Of a stretch of 64,000 bases of DNA, positions 53,698 through 62,646 are shown in pieces. The notes below the pieces were generated by a model. The model worked only from the letters and a program-made list of their open reading frames with translations. It was not told where the DNA came from and searched no databases. Each line of letters starts with the position of its first letter. The first letter of the stretch is position 1. The stretch is from NCBI GenBank assembly GCA_029262895.1, contig JAJCYM010000062.1:1-64000 (forward strand), read 5' to 3'. A program made the translations under genes and the position numbers. This DNA comes from Roseivirga sp. GTDB taxonomy: Bacteria > Bacteroidota > Bacteroidia > Cytophagales > Cyclobacteriaceae.

Positions 53698-55158
53698 ATG
53701 CAGAAGCTCAGTCTAAGTCAAACGTTAAGTCAAAAACTGTCTCCTCAGCAGATACAGTTTATAAAACTCTTGCAGGTACCCACCGCAGAGTTAGACACGC
53801 GTGTTGAAGAGGAGCTTGAGATTAATCCGGCATTAGAGGAAGGACGTGAAGAACCCGAAGTCCAAACGGAGTCAGAGCCGGAAGATTTGGGCGAAGGGGA
53901 TTTGAGTTCTACGGAAGATTTGAATGTCGAAGATTATCTGGGGGAAGACGATGTTTCCGGATACAAGATGCAAGGCGATGGCAATTACTCCGAAGATGAG
54001 GATCGCGAAATGCCAATAGCCATGCAAACCAGCCTAAACGACCAGCTTGAAATGCAGCTGGGTTTTTTGGGTTTGGGTGAAAGGAACGAGCTGATCGCCA
54101 AGCAGCTCATCGGGAGTATTGAGAGTGATGGGTATATCAGAAGGGAACTTGACGCCATCGTCAATGATTTGGCTTTTTCTCAAAATATTGAGACTGATAT
54201 TGAGGAACTGGAAGAAATGCTCAAGGATCTTCAAACCTTTGATCCTCCTGGAATAGGTGCAAGAAATTTAAAGGAATGTCTGCTTCTTCAGCTTGAAAGA
54301 AAGCAGGATGAAGATGATCCCGATGAGGTATTGGAAGTAGCCATTAATATACTCACGTTCTGCTTTGATGAATTTACGAAGAAGCATTACGACAAAATCA
54401 TCAAGAAACTTAACTTGGAAGATGAAGGCATCCTTAAAGAAGCGGTGTCGGCAATTACCAAGTTAAACCCAAAACCAGGAGGAGTTTCTGGTGGGCTGGT
54501 TAAAACGCAATATCTGATCCCTGACTTTATTCTACACAATGATGATGGCAAAATGGACCTCACCCTCAATTCTCGTAATGCTCCTGAATTAAGAGTGAGC
54601 CAGTCATATTCCGATATGTTCAATGCTTATGATAAGAGTGACAAGAAAGATAAAAAACTGAAGGAAACAGTCTCTTTTGTGAAGCAAAAGCTAGATGCGG
54701 CACGATGGTTTATTGATGCCATAAAACAGCGACAGAACACACTCTTACGAACCATGGATTCTATTGTACGCTACCAGTACAGTTTTTTTATGGAAGGCGA
54801 TGAGACCAAACTCAGGCCAATGATCCTCAAGGATATTGCCAATGAAATCAACATGGACATATCCACAGTCTCACGAGTGGCAAATTCAAAATCTATTCAA
54901 ACAGACTTTGGCATTTTTCCATTGAAATACTTTTTCTCAGAAGGAATTTCGACCACCAGCGGAGAGGACGTGAGCAGCAGGGAGGTCAAGAATGTACTGC
55001 AACAATTCATTGATGGTGAAGACAAGAAAAAACCACTATCTGATGACAAATTGGAAAAATCACTGAAGGCGAGAGGCTATAACATTGCCAGAAGAACCGT
55101 GGCGAAATACCGAGAGCAATTGAACATACCAGTAGCCAGATTAAGGAAGGAGCTTTAG
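53698..55158 (+). CDS. rpoN: RNA polymerase sigma-54 factor
   Basis: 486 residues. Region I (SLSQTLSQKLSPQQIQFIKL, glutamine-rich activator-contact region), an acidic region II (about 50-120), the core-binding domain, and region III with the HTH (DISTVSRVANSKSIQTDFG) and the RpoN box ARRTVAKYREQL near the end, which reads the -24 element. It recognises -24/-12 promoters and needs an AAA+ activator; none lies in the window. A possible -7 element TAACTTTG is at 53661-53668. The next gene begins 2 bases after its stop. Confidence 0.95.
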   Translation: MQKLSLSQTLSQKLSPQQIQFIKLLQVPTAELDTRVEEELEINPALEEGREEPEVQTESEPEDLGEGDLSSTEDLNVEDYLGEDDVSGYKMQGDGNYSEDEDREMPIAMQTSLNDQLEMQLGFLGLGERNELIAKQLIGSIESDGYIRRELDAIVNDLAFSQNIETDIEELEEMLKDLQTFDPPGIGARNLKECLLLQLERKQDEDDPDEVLEVAINILTFCFDEFTKKHYDKIIKKLNLEDEGILKEAVSAITKLNPKPGGVSGGLVKTQYLIPDFILHNDDGKMDLTLNSRNAPELRVSQSYSDMFNAYDKSDKKDKKLKETVSFVKQKLDAARWFIDAIKQRQNTLLRTMDSIVRYQYSFFMEGDETKLRPMILKDIANEINMDISTVSRVANSKSIQTDFGIFPLKYFFSEGISTTSGEDVSSREVKNVLQQFIDGEDKKKPLSDDKLEKSLKARGYNIARRTVAKYREQLNIPVARLRKEL

Positions 55159-55160
55159 AA

Positions 55161-55778
55161 TTGAAGTTACTCGCCCAAATTATTTCCGCCATACTTCAAC
55201 CCTTGTTGATGCCCTCCTTGGTCTTCTACATGATCTTTTTCCATATAGATAACAGTACCAACCTAACTGAGGCAGGGCAATGGACAGTAATGTCCCTGGT
55301 GTTTTTAACTACATGCCTTATTCCGGTATCCGTTATACTGATGTTTAGGTTCACAAAGGTGATCAAGGATTTACAAATGACAACGCGGAGAGAGCGTTAT
55401 CTCCCCTTTGTGTTTATTTCAGTTTTTTATCTACTTGTTACCTGGCTTTTTCACAGGCAATTGCCAATGAACCAATTGCTTTCAGCGACATTAATAGCCA
55501 TGACCGCTGTTGTGGTTTTGACCAACCTCATCACTTTCTTTTGGAAGATTAGTGCGCATAGCGCTGGCGCTGCCGGAGTGGTTGGCTTTAGCTTAATCTA
55601 CTCATCCAAGTTTGCGGCAGGTCAGCAACTTCTACTGCCTATGATTCTTGCTGTTTTAATGCTGGGATTGGTGATGTGGGCCAGGTTATACCTGAATGCT
55701 CATAAACCTAAAGAGATTGTTGGTGGAAGTATGTTGGGTTTTTTGATATGTTACGGAGCAATTTATTTCTTTGTCTAG
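55161..55778 (+). CDS. PAP2-like membrane protein
   Basis: 205 residues, TTG start at 55161, five to six membrane helices. Two segments resemble the PAP2 acid-phosphatase motifs: KISAHSAGAAGVVGF (PSGH-like) and ARLYLNAHKPKEIVGGSMLGF, read here in parts as ARLYLNAHKP and KEIVGGSMLGF (SRxxxxxHxxxD-like). The expected acidic residue and Arg of the classical motif are altered (Glu for Asp, Ala-Arg context), so catalytic activity is uncertain. Likely handles lipid phosphates or undecaprenyl diphosphate if active. Cotranscribed with rpoN and the following crotonase. Confidence 0.65.
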   Translation: MKLLAQIISAILQPLLMPSLVFYMIFFHIDNSTNLTEAGQWTVMSLVFLTTCLIPVSVILMFRFTKVIKDLQMTTRRERYLPFVFISVFYLLVTWLFHRQLPMNQLLSATLIAMTAVVVLTNLITFFWKISAHSAGAAGVVGFSLIYSSKFAAGQQLLLPMILAVLMLGLVMWARLYLNAHKPKEIVGGSMLGFLICYGAIYFFV

Positions 55779-55781
55779 ACT

Positions 55782-56561
55782 ATGTATGAATTTTTAAAAT
55801 ATCAGAAGGAAAACGGAGTGGCAACTATTAGCCTTAATCGTCCGGAGGTCTATAATGCACTGAATAATGAAATCACCTTTGAGTTGCAAGCTGCATTGAA
55901 GGAAGCAAAGAAAGATGCTGAGGTCAGGGTGGTGGTTTTGACAGGAGAGGGCAAAGCATTTTGTTCAGGACAGGACCTTAAGGCGTCTTCGAAGGAACCT
56001 AACCGCTCATTTTCTGACTCGATTCATAAGCGTTACAACCCGATCATAAAGGGAATCAGAAATATGCCTAAGCCAGTAATATGCCGTCTGAATGGTGTCG
56101 CTGCCGGGGCTGGCTGTTCTTTTGCATTGGCTTGTGACTTAATTATAGCTGCTGAGGAGGCTAAACTAATTGAGGTGTTTGTAAATATTGGCCTTGTGCT
56201 GGACTCTGGTTCGTCCTATTTTCTGCCAAGACTTGTAGGTTCTGCTAAAGCATTTGAATTGGCCACTATGGGTACTAGAGTTTCGGGTAAGGAAGCTGAG
56301 GCGATGGGACTAGTGACAAAGGCAGTGCCTCTTGAGCAGTTGGACGAAGCAGTGAAAGGCTATACCGATTTTTACGCGGTTGCACCGACTAGGGCTATAG
56401 GCTTAATGAAGAAAATGTTAAACAAGTCTCAATCCTCCTCTCTGGGTGAAGCCTTGGAATACGAAGCTTATTGTCAGGATATTGCTGGAGCAACCAATGA
56501 CCACAAAGAAGGGGTGAACTCCTTTTTGGAGAAAAGAAAACCAGAGTTTAAGGGGAATTAA
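55782..56561 (+). CDS. PaaG-like enoyl-CoA isomerase
   Basis: 259 residues. Crotonase fold: CSGQDLKASSKEPNRSF, GVAAGAGCSFALACDLIIAA and FVNIGLVLDSGSSYFLPRLV. The Ala-Gly-Ala-Gly-Cys in place of the GGGCEL glutamate, and the LVLDSG with an acidic residue, match the PaaG subgroup (2,3-epoxy-phenylacetyl-CoA isomerase or delta3,delta2-enoyl-CoA isomerase) rather than a true hydratase. Ends KRKPEFKGN. Follows the PAP2-like gene with 3 bases spacing. Neighbours of the phenylacetate pathway are absent, so a general isomerase role is as likely. Confidence 0.82.
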   Translation: MYEFLKYQKENGVATISLNRPEVYNALNNEITFELQAALKEAKKDAEVRVVVLTGEGKAFCSGQDLKASSKEPNRSFSDSIHKRYNPIIKGIRNMPKPVICRLNGVAAGAGCSFALACDLIIAAEEAKLIEVFVNIGLVLDSGSSYFLPRLVGSAKAFELATMGTRVSGKEAEAMGLVTKAVPLEQLDEAVKGYTDFYAVAPTRAIGLMKKMLNKSQSSSLGEALEYEAYCQDIAGATNDHKEGVNSFLEKRKPEFKGN

Positions 56562-57265
56562 AAACCTGTTAAGGAAATTCCGATTGTTGTGGTACGGGTA
56601 TCAAGTCCACCTGCAGGGGCAATATCAAACTTCTTGGAAAGCTCAAAATATGCGAATAAGCTAAATCCTCCCCAACCTACACGGGCTTGAGCACCATAAC
56701 GGAACTTGTTGATTCCCAAGTCTTGTCTGTCTTTAACCATTCTTTTATCCGTCAGCGCATCTTCCAACTTAACTTTAGTGAAGGAAGAATAAAGTACCCC
56801 AAATTTTGCCCCGAACGCTACCCGGAATCCTCTGTTGTAATTATTGCCACTGGTATAGTATCTGAATTCCAATGGAATATCAAGATAGTTAAGACCAAGC
56901 TTCGACTTATCAAAGGCAGTGGCATTGCTGTACAATATGGGTAAACTCGTAACGGACACTGTTCTGGTACCTGCGTTGTCTACAATTGAGGTTAGTATAT
57001 TTGCATTCTTAAAAGAGTACTTTTCTAATCCTAAGCCAAAACCGGGAGTGAACGTCCACCCTCTTTCACCAATAGCGAAGTCGTAGTAATAAAGAAGGTT
57101 CACGGTTTTGGATTGAAACCCATTCAAATCTGCACCTGTGGGAATATCAGACCAACTGTTAATACCCAAATCAATAATCAAATGACCAGGTAAATCAGGC
57201 CTTTGGCTTTGGGCATTAAAAGCAAAGACTAAAACTCCAACAATGGCTACAATAAACTTCCGCAT
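56558..57265 (-). CDS. PorT-like outer-membrane beta-barrel
   Basis: 235 residues. Signal peptide MRKFIVAIVGVLVFAFNAQS cut near QSQ, then eight-strand-type porin family sequence: LIIDLGINSWSD, YLDIPLEFRYYTSGNN, GFRVAFGAKFGVLYSSF and the C-terminal GISLTGF. This resembles the PorT/outer membrane beta-barrel family. Partner or substrate unknown. It overlaps the convergent crotonase stop by four bases. Confidence 0.78.
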   Translation of the reverse strand: MRKFIVAIVGVLVFAFNAQSQRPDLPGHLIIDLGINSWSDIPTGADLNGFQSKTVNLLYYYDFAIGERGWTFTPGFGLGLEKYSFKNANILTSIVDNAGTRTVSVTSLPILYSNATAFDKSKLGLNYLDIPLEFRYYTSGNNYNRGFRVAFGAKFGVLYSSFTKVKLEDALTDKRMVKDRQDLGINKFRYGAQARVGWGGFSLFAYFELSKKFDIAPAGGLDTRTTTIGISLTGF

Positions 57266-57332
57266 AGGTTCAAAATCAATCTTTTTGTAAGCGTGGCAAA
57301 GATAGTATTTTTTAAAAGTATTAATAGCTAGT

Positions 57333-57362
57333 TTTGGTAATATGGATATTTAATTACCTTTG
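57333..57362 (+). promoter_or_regulatory. Bacteroidota-type promoter for tRNA-Arg
   Basis: TTTG (57333-57336), 18-base spacer, TACCTTTG (57355-57362): a near-consensus pair. Predicted start near 57369, about 33 bases before the mature tRNA 5' end. Confidence 0.65.
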
Positions 57363-57401
57363 CACTCCGTTTTTTAACGGTTTTTAACTGAAAGTAGTAC
57401 T

Positions 57402-57475
57402 GGCCTCGTAGCATAACTGAATAGTGCACTTGATTACGGCTCAAGAGGTTACAGGTTTGAATCCTGTCGAGGTCA
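57402..57475 (+). tRNA. tRNA-Arg, anticodon ACG
   Basis: 74 nucleotides fold as a complete cloverleaf. Acceptor GGCCTCG pairs with CGAGGTC (one G-T); D arm GCAT...GTGC; anticodon stem CTTGA/TCAAG with loop TTACGGC, giving anticodon ACG (A34, read as inosine if TadA is present); T arm ACAGG/CCTGT with loop TTTGAAT; discriminator A. No CCA is encoded. A promoter lies upstream and an intrinsic terminator 10 bases downstream. Confidence 0.95.
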
Positions 57476-57485
57476 CTTAAAGCAG

Positions 57486-57515
57486 AAAAGCCTTGTCGAT
57501 TGACAAGGCTTTTTT
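57486..57515 (+). terminator. Intrinsic terminator of tRNA-Arg
   Basis: AAAAGCCTTGTC (57486-57497) and GACAAGGCTTTT (57502-57513) form a 12-bp stem around GATT, ending in a T run through 57515. It immediately abuts the large inverted repeat beginning at 57510. Confidence 0.85.
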
Positions 57516-57562
57516 CATGTCCAAAAACCAAAGCTCGCTTTAGGTTTTTGGACATGAAAAAA
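57510..57562. repeat. Large inverted repeat, 25-bp arms
   Basis: The arm 57510-57534 (TTTTTTCATGTCC, AAAAACC, AAAGC) is the reverse complement of GCTTT plus GGTTTTTGGACATGAAAAAA (57537-57541 and 57543-57562), with a two-base loop and one bulged A at 57542. The right arm is also the start of the 131/132-bp repeat, so the left arm is an inverted piece of that repeat placed directly after the tRNA terminator. Confidence 0.8.
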
Positions 57563-57937
57563 GCAGTGCGTAGCACAGGCTTTTCTATTTTCAGGAGTGA
57601 TGCATCAGGATCGCGGTAGCAATCCTGTGATACTTGTTTGTGAGGACACAAACAAGGGCTGAAGCTTGCTTTAGGTTTTTAGACATGAAAAAAGGCAGTA
57701 CGCAGCACAGGCTTTTCTATTTTCAGGAGTGATGAAACAGGATCGCGAGAGCAATCCTGTGATACTTGTTTGTGAGGACACAAACAAGGGCTGAAGCTCG
57801 CTTTAGGTTTTTGGACATGAAAAAAGGCAGTGCGTAGCACAGGCTTTTCTATTTTCAGGAGTGATGCATCAGGATCGCGGTAGCAATTCTGTGATACCTG
57901 TTTGTGAGGACACAAACAAGGGCCGAAGCTTGCTTTA
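57531..57937. repeat. Three tandem 131/132-bp repeats plus a 12-bp stub
   Basis: Units start at AAGCTCGC/AAGCTTGC: 57531, 57662 and 57794, with a partial fourth at 57926. They are about 95% alike. Each contains three internal hairpins: GTGC-gta-GCAC, CAGGAT...ATCCTG, and the perfect CTTGTTTGTG-AGGA-CACAAACAAG. The minus strand stays open over units 2 and 3 with a 44-residue repeating peptide, but this frame has no ribosome-binding site and breaks in unit 1, where one base is missing, so I read the array as non-coding. Confidence 0.85.
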
Positions 57938-58072
57938 AGTCATTTACAGGAAAAGTACGACTCAGGGCTATTTTGCTGGAGTGGGAAGCAGGCTGATGAG
58001 ACAATTGTTTTACAAAACTCGCTTAACCCGTGTGCACCATACTATGTCTTAGCACCGCTAATTATAGAACCT

Positions 58073-58621
58073 TTAGGAGGCTAGCTTTTGAGACAGCTTC
58101 TTCTGCCTTTCTTTATAGTCCTTAAAAGTTTTGATTCCTATTAAGGAAACCCAAACCAAAGGAAAATATACCGTATAAATTACCTGATATGGACTTACTT
58201 TTAAGTAAGGATTATCAGAAATAAAATCTTCTGGTGTAACTCCAATCCAGGCTATTAAAGCAAGAGTAATACTAGCACCGAATGACAAGATTACCAGTAC
58301 CCTACCAAAACCAATAGATTGATTTACTTTAGCTTTATCTTGTCCTAATGCTATTATAAGCATTACTAGGATAAATACGACCGAGGAATAAGGTGAGGCT
58401 GGACTCCAGCCATAAGAGTACTGATAAAAATCAACGTAAGTGGTTCTGCTAAACAATTCAAGAAATATCCAAAAAGACCATATTAATAAAGATAATATTA
58501 ATGTCCATTTAAGATCAATGGGCATTTTCTGAATTCCGCTTTTAAGAATAGTCAGTGTTTTCAGAACCCCAGATTTGACGGTAGTAAATAAATTCTTGGT
58601 GTCTACTTTAGTATCTCTCAT
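58073..58621 (-). CDS. Membrane protein, unknown
   Basis: 182 residues. A basic N-terminal 35 residues (NLFTTVKSGVLKTLTILKSG) precedes four membrane helices (WTLILSLLIWSFWIFLELF, SSVVFILVMLIIALGQ, VLVILSFGASITLALIAWIG, VIYTVYFPLVWVSLIGI) and a short charged tail (KDYKERQKKLSQKLAS). No recognised family. Monocistronic. It lies just beyond the tandem repeat array, with its 3' end facing it. Confidence 0.65.
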   Translation of the reverse strand: MRDTKVDTKNLFTTVKSGVLKTLTILKSGIQKMPIDLKWTLILSLLIWSFWIFLELFSRTTYVDFYQYSYGWSPASPYSSVVFILVMLIIALGQDKAKVNQSIGFGRVLVILSFGASITLALIAWIGVTPEDFISDNPYLKVSPYQVIYTVYFPLVWVSLIGIKTFKDYKERQKKLSQKLAS

Positions 58622-59165
58622 GCGTAATTTTTTTTTGGTTAAGATTCTTCTCGATGTTTAGTGAGTTGGGACTAGAAACCATGTTCTTTCCTCAAGTTCT
58701 TAACTTTCATTTACTCTAATAACCACCAATATACAGATAACTTGTTCTTTTATTTTCCCGCCAACAATCATCAATCTGGCGGATTCTTCTCATTCATCAA
58801 CTTCTATGAACTCCAATTTCTTCTGTATCCGTGAAAAACAAAGTTCGGTTAACAGTCATATTTTATTAGTGTCAGTTTAGTCACGTTAGGTGAGCATGTA
58901 TATGAGTATAAAAGGTTTCCGAGGAGATTGCTCTGTTCAAAAAGGTAATTTTCGATACATTAATTATATACTTCAATCCAATTCTCAAGGAATGCCCCTC
59001 TTTGTACGATACCGACCAAACTTCTGTGCGGCTTCGTTCATTTCTGAATCTTTGGGTTTAGTTGGATTGAATAAAAAGCCTCTTTCAGGCCATTGAGGGG
59101 GATTTGAGGTATTTGGTATTTTTTTTGATAAACTGTGTCCGATTCCGCCTTGAAGGCGATGACCT
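58622..59165. other. Intergenic region before the permease gene
   Basis: 544 bases. It contains an AT-rich stretch, a doubtful 68-codon frame (58890-59096) without a convincing start, and short TTTG elements at 59103 and 59112 that may belong to the permease promoter. A small hairpin CGCCTTGAAGGCG lies just before the permease start. Nothing else recognisable. Confidence 0.4.
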
Positions 59166-61526
59166 ATGCTTAGAAACTACCTCAAAGTTGCCTTTCGAAA
59201 TCTCGTTAAAAGGAGAATAACCTCGACAGTAAACCTCATCGGCTTGAGTATCGGTATCACATCTACCGTCCTTCTGATCCTATATGCTCAATTCGAACTG
59301 GACTACGACAGTTTCCATAAGGATCCGGCCAACACGTATCGACTTTTGAGAACAGAGGATTTGGGTGACAATAGCCAGTTACTGGCAAAAACCAGTCCTC
59401 GGATAATGCTGTCTCTGACAGAAGAATTCCCAGAAATACGGGCCACGACAACAATTTTCAAACATTGGAATGAGCCGCTGCTAAGTCAGGAGGACAAAGG
59501 TTTTTATGAAAAGAACTTTCTTTTTGCAGATTCCTCTTTCTTCGATGTCTTTGGTTTTGAAATGATCAAAGGGGATCCTCAAACGGCCTTGATCGAACCA
59601 TACTCCCTTGTGATTACCGAGCGTATGGCCAAGAAGTATTTTGGTGATGAGGAGCCTGTTGGTCAAATTTTACGCTATGAACTGAGTCACGACTTTGTTG
59701 TATCAGGTGTAGTTAGAGAAAACAACGAGATCGGATCGCACTTTAACTTCGATTTTCTGGCATCCATGCCGACACTCAGGCATGTGATGTGGTACGATAT
59801 TCTGACAGGTGGATATAATGGCTTTTTCAACTATGTGCTTTTTAGTGAAGGCACGAACATAGAAAGTTTTGATTCTAAGTATCAAGAATGGCTTGTTAGT
59901 CGCTTTCCTGAAGAAAACATTGAGTTCCAAGGGCTTTTGGATATCCACCTGAGGTCGGATGCGCTATCTGAAATTCAGCCCCAGAGTGACATCATGTTTG
60001 TCAGAGTGGTATTAATTATCGCCATTGTCGTGATCATCCTTGCCACAATCAATTACATCAATTCAGCTGTTTCTTCCTCTATTGAGAGGTTAAAGGAGAT
60101 GGGCGTAAGAATGGTTTCCGGAGCTTTCGGGCCTCAGATTTTTACACAGTTTATCCTTGAAGCCATGCTGACCATTAGTGTGGCCATAGTGGTGTCCTTT
60201 CTTGCTCTGAATTTGACGCTTGCTCCTTTCAATGAGTTGCTAGGTACAAATTTGATTCTTGATCCGATTGGGCAATGGCAAATTTGGTTAGTGATAGCTG
60301 GCCTGATATTGTCAACAGCCTTTGTGTCTGGAATGGCCCCGGCCATCGTAATCCTGAGAATGGAGCTCACCGATGTGCTTATGAATGTGGTAACCATAGG
60401 TAAGATTGGTTATTTGAGGAAAGGACTAATGATTTTTCAATTTGTGGTCTCCGTAATTTTGATTGTTGGTGCAGTGACTATCAATCGTCAGGCAGCCTTT
60501 GTTAAATCCAAGGATTTAGGTTTTGACCAACAAGGTGTTATGGTTGTACCCATCCGCGACCGAGGAATTCATGGAAGCTATGAAAGTTTCAAAGACAAGA
60601 CACTTGGAGTGGCTGGTGTAACGGCCGTGTCGAGAGGAACCGCGATTCCAGGACGATCATTTGCCACAGAATATTATAAGCCGGAAATAACCAGTGTTGA
60701 TTCTATTATGATGAATGCCAACTGGATTGGGGATGACTATTTTGAGACCCTTGGCATTCAACTTATGACAGGTATTGACTTTGAATTCTTGATGGACACA
60801 GAGATAAAACCCGTGATTGTGAATGAAACTGTGGTTGTTGCCTTTGAATTGGGAGAGCCCTTTGAGGCGCTTGGGATGCCAATGTATCATGATGGTGAAG
60901 AGTACAGGATTGTTGGAGTGATCAGAGATTTTAATTACGAAACGCTGCACAAGCGTATTCAGCCCCTGGTGATTCACCCAGGAGAAGATTTAGAAGATTT
61001 TATGATAGTTAGGTTTCAGTCTTCGAATGATGAAGCCGTGGCCGATGGTTTGTCTGGTTTGTGGTATAAAACAGCCTATGAACAGCCTTTCACTCATTCC
61101 TTGCTCACCAAAGATTTGGAAGAACTGTACCAGTCGGAGAAGGTATGGGGAGACATAGGTAATATGTCTATGATTGTCTCACTGATTATTGGAGGCCTGG
61201 GTGTTTTTGGTTTAGTTTCATTAGTGGTCCAGAAGCGATTCAAGGAGATGGGAATCAGAAAGATATTCGGGGCCAGCAATGGCAATATTGTAAGCATTGT
61301 GTACGATGAGTTTTTTGCGATTCTGCTAGTGACATTGTTGATTTCAACGCCATCGGGGTACTTTCTGTCCAAGCTGTGGTTGCAGGATTTTGCCTATCGC
61401 ATATCAGTGCCGTTCGATGCGTTCATTATAGCCATGGCGACACTGTCAATAGTCACTTGTTTGGCTGTGTTGTTTCATACTTTCAGAGCCTTGGCCAAGA
61501 ACCCGATCAATTCACTCAAAGACTAG
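59166..61526 (+). CDS. FtsX/MacB-type ABC transporter permease
   Basis: 786 residues. Typical Bacteroidota tandem layout: an N-terminal anchor (MLRNYLKVAFRNLVKRRITS, STVLLILYAQFELDYDSFHK), a MacB periplasmic core domain, three central membrane helices near 280-400, then a second periplasmic domain and a final FtsX block (IIGGLGVFGLVSLVVQKRFK, EMGIRKIFGASNGNIVSIVY). No ATPase gene is adjacent; such proteins may use a MacB ATPase encoded elsewhere. Substrate unknown; lipoprotein or peptide export and envelope-stress roles are typical. The downstream AraC regulator may control it. Confidence 0.87.
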   Translation: MLRNYLKVAFRNLVKRRITSTVNLIGLSIGITSTVLLILYAQFELDYDSFHKDPANTYRLLRTEDLGDNSQLLAKTSPRIMLSLTEEFPEIRATTTIFKHWNEPLLSQEDKGFYEKNFLFADSSFFDVFGFEMIKGDPQTALIEPYSLVITERMAKKYFGDEEPVGQILRYELSHDFVVSGVVRENNEIGSHFNFDFLASMPTLRHVMWYDILTGGYNGFFNYVLFSEGTNIESFDSKYQEWLVSRFPEENIEFQGLLDIHLRSDALSEIQPQSDIMFVRVVLIIAIVVIILATINYINSAVSSSIERLKEMGVRMVSGAFGPQIFTQFILEAMLTISVAIVVSFLALNLTLAPFNELLGTNLILDPIGQWQIWLVIAGLILSTAFVSGMAPAIVILRMELTDVLMNVVTIGKIGYLRKGLMIFQFVVSVILIVGAVTINRQAAFVKSKDLGFDQQGVMVVPIRDRGIHGSYESFKDKTLGVAGVTAVSRGTAIPGRSFATEYYKPEITSVDSIMMNANWIGDDYFETLGIQLMTGIDFEFLMDTEIKPVIVNETVVVAFELGEPFEALGMPMYHDGEEYRIVGVIRDFNYETLHKRIQPLVIHPGEDLEDFMIVRFQSSNDEAVADGLSGLWYKTAYEQPFTHSLLTKDLEELYQSEKVWGDIGNMSMIVSLIIGGLGVFGLVSLVVQKRFKEMGIRKIFGASNGNIVSIVYDEFFAILLVTLLISTPSGYFLSKLWLQDFAYRISVPFDAFIIAMATLSIVTCLAVLFHTFRALAKNPINSLKD

Positions 61527-61530
61527 AAAG

Positions 61531-61559
61531 GCGGTTATTGTAATTTTCTAAGTAACCGC
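61531..61559. terminator. Weak hairpin after the permease gene
   Basis: GCGGTTA (61531-61537) pairs with TAACCGC (61553-61559) across a 15-base loop, 4 bases past the permease stop. No T tract follows, so terminator activity is doubtful; read-through to the AraC gene is possible. Confidence 0.35.
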
Positions 61560-61622
61560 TTACATAAAAATACTTAGTCAGGGGTTTTGATTTACCGTAG
61601 TACTAAGGATAAAGGTCAAAAA

Positions 61623-62576
61623 ATGATAGCATACGAGGGACAGCACCAAATACTCAAAATGGACGGTCAGGTTCATTGGCGGAATGGCAATGGAGAAATG
61701 GAAGGGATTGATAATGGCTTTTCTCTATTCAAATCCAGTGGACTTTACGGTCGAAATCATCAGACCAGGTTATCTGTTCGTTTTGGGCTTGAGGGCATTC
61801 AGCAATATCATATACAGGGCAGCAAATTAAATGTGGATAAGACCCAGTTCCTCGTAATGAACTGTGGTATGCAGTACGATGTATGCGCCCTGGATGGCGA
61901 AGAGACTACCATGCTTGCTTTCTCTTTTAACGAAGATTTTGTCAGCGACTTTGTGCACAATCTGATATGTAATGAAGAGCACCTTTTGGATAATTTCGAT
62001 TTATATAATGAGGAAAGGAAAACCCTTGAATTTCCTCTGCATACCCATTTGGTAGATGAACATTTTAGGCCAATGCTGCGCGATGTCTTACATGCCAAAA
62101 TGTTCTTGGAGAATCACCAATCAGATGAGTTCAGTGTGTTTAGTAGGGTACTACAAATGTTGGTAAGTCACAATAAGGCCTTAGTTCAATCTTTCAAAGG
62201 ACAGGAAATTGTTAAGAACTCTACCAAAATGGAGCTATACAAAAGGCTGTCTACTGCCAGAGATTTTATTCAGGCTCACTTTACCGAAGACATCAATTTA
62301 TCTGAGCTGTCCAGAGTGGCATGCCTTTCTCCATATCATTTTCATAGAGCTTTTAAAAGCACTTTTAAAATTACTCCTAAGCGATTTGTTACTCACCTGA
62401 GGATTGAGAGAACAAAATGGTTGTTGGAAAACAAGCGTATTTCGGTTCAATCAATTTGTAATGAAGTTGGATTCAGGGATGTCAGTTCCTTCACACGTCT
62501 CTTTACCCAATGGGTTGGTATGACCCCTTCGTCTTACCGTAATTTTGTCAGCGATTCTTTTGCTCAAACTGCCTAA
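61623..62576 (+). CDS. AraC-family transcriptional regulator
   Basis: About 317 residues from ATG 61623, which has AAGGATAAAGG upstream; a TTG at 61587 would add 12 residues. The N-terminal two-thirds is a cupin-like or unrelated sensory region with no clear motif; the last 100 residues are a double HTH (DINLSELSRVACLSPYHFHR and ISVQSICNEVGFRDVSSFTR) with the conserved GMTPSSYRN end. The domain order is typical. The likely target is its own locus or the permease upstream; no operator was identified. Confidence 0.88.
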   Translation: MIAYEGQHQILKMDGQVHWRNGNGEMEGIDNGFSLFKSSGLYGRNHQTRLSVRFGLEGIQQYHIQGSKLNVDKTQFLVMNCGMQYDVCALDGEETTMLAFSFNEDFVSDFVHNLICNEEHLLDNFDLYNEERKTLEFPLHTHLVDEHFRPMLRDVLHAKMFLENHQSDEFSVFSRVLQMLVSHNKALVQSFKGQEIVKNSTKMELYKRLSTARDFIQAHFTEDINLSELSRVACLSPYHFHRAFKSTFKITPKRFVTHLRIERTKWLLENKRISVQSICNEVGFRDVSSFTRLFTQWVGMTPSSYRNFVSDSFAQTA

Positions 62577-62646
62577 TTGATTCAGGAATCAGTGGCTTGA
62601 CTTGAAATAATTTGCATAATTTGATTGATCAACCGATGCGAATTGA

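Noticed and set aside
57328-57915. Minus-strand frames with a repeating MCPHKQVSQ-type peptide over the tandem repeats and tRNA
   Set aside because: One of them runs straight across the tRNA-Arg gene, the other breaks where the first repeat is one base short, and no ribosome-binding site or codon bias supports them. The repeat structure is explained by DNA-level hairpins.
58890-59096. 68-codon frame in the gap before the permease gene
   Set aside because: GTG start, no clear ribosome-binding site, no domain, composition like non-coding DNA. Left as a gap feature.
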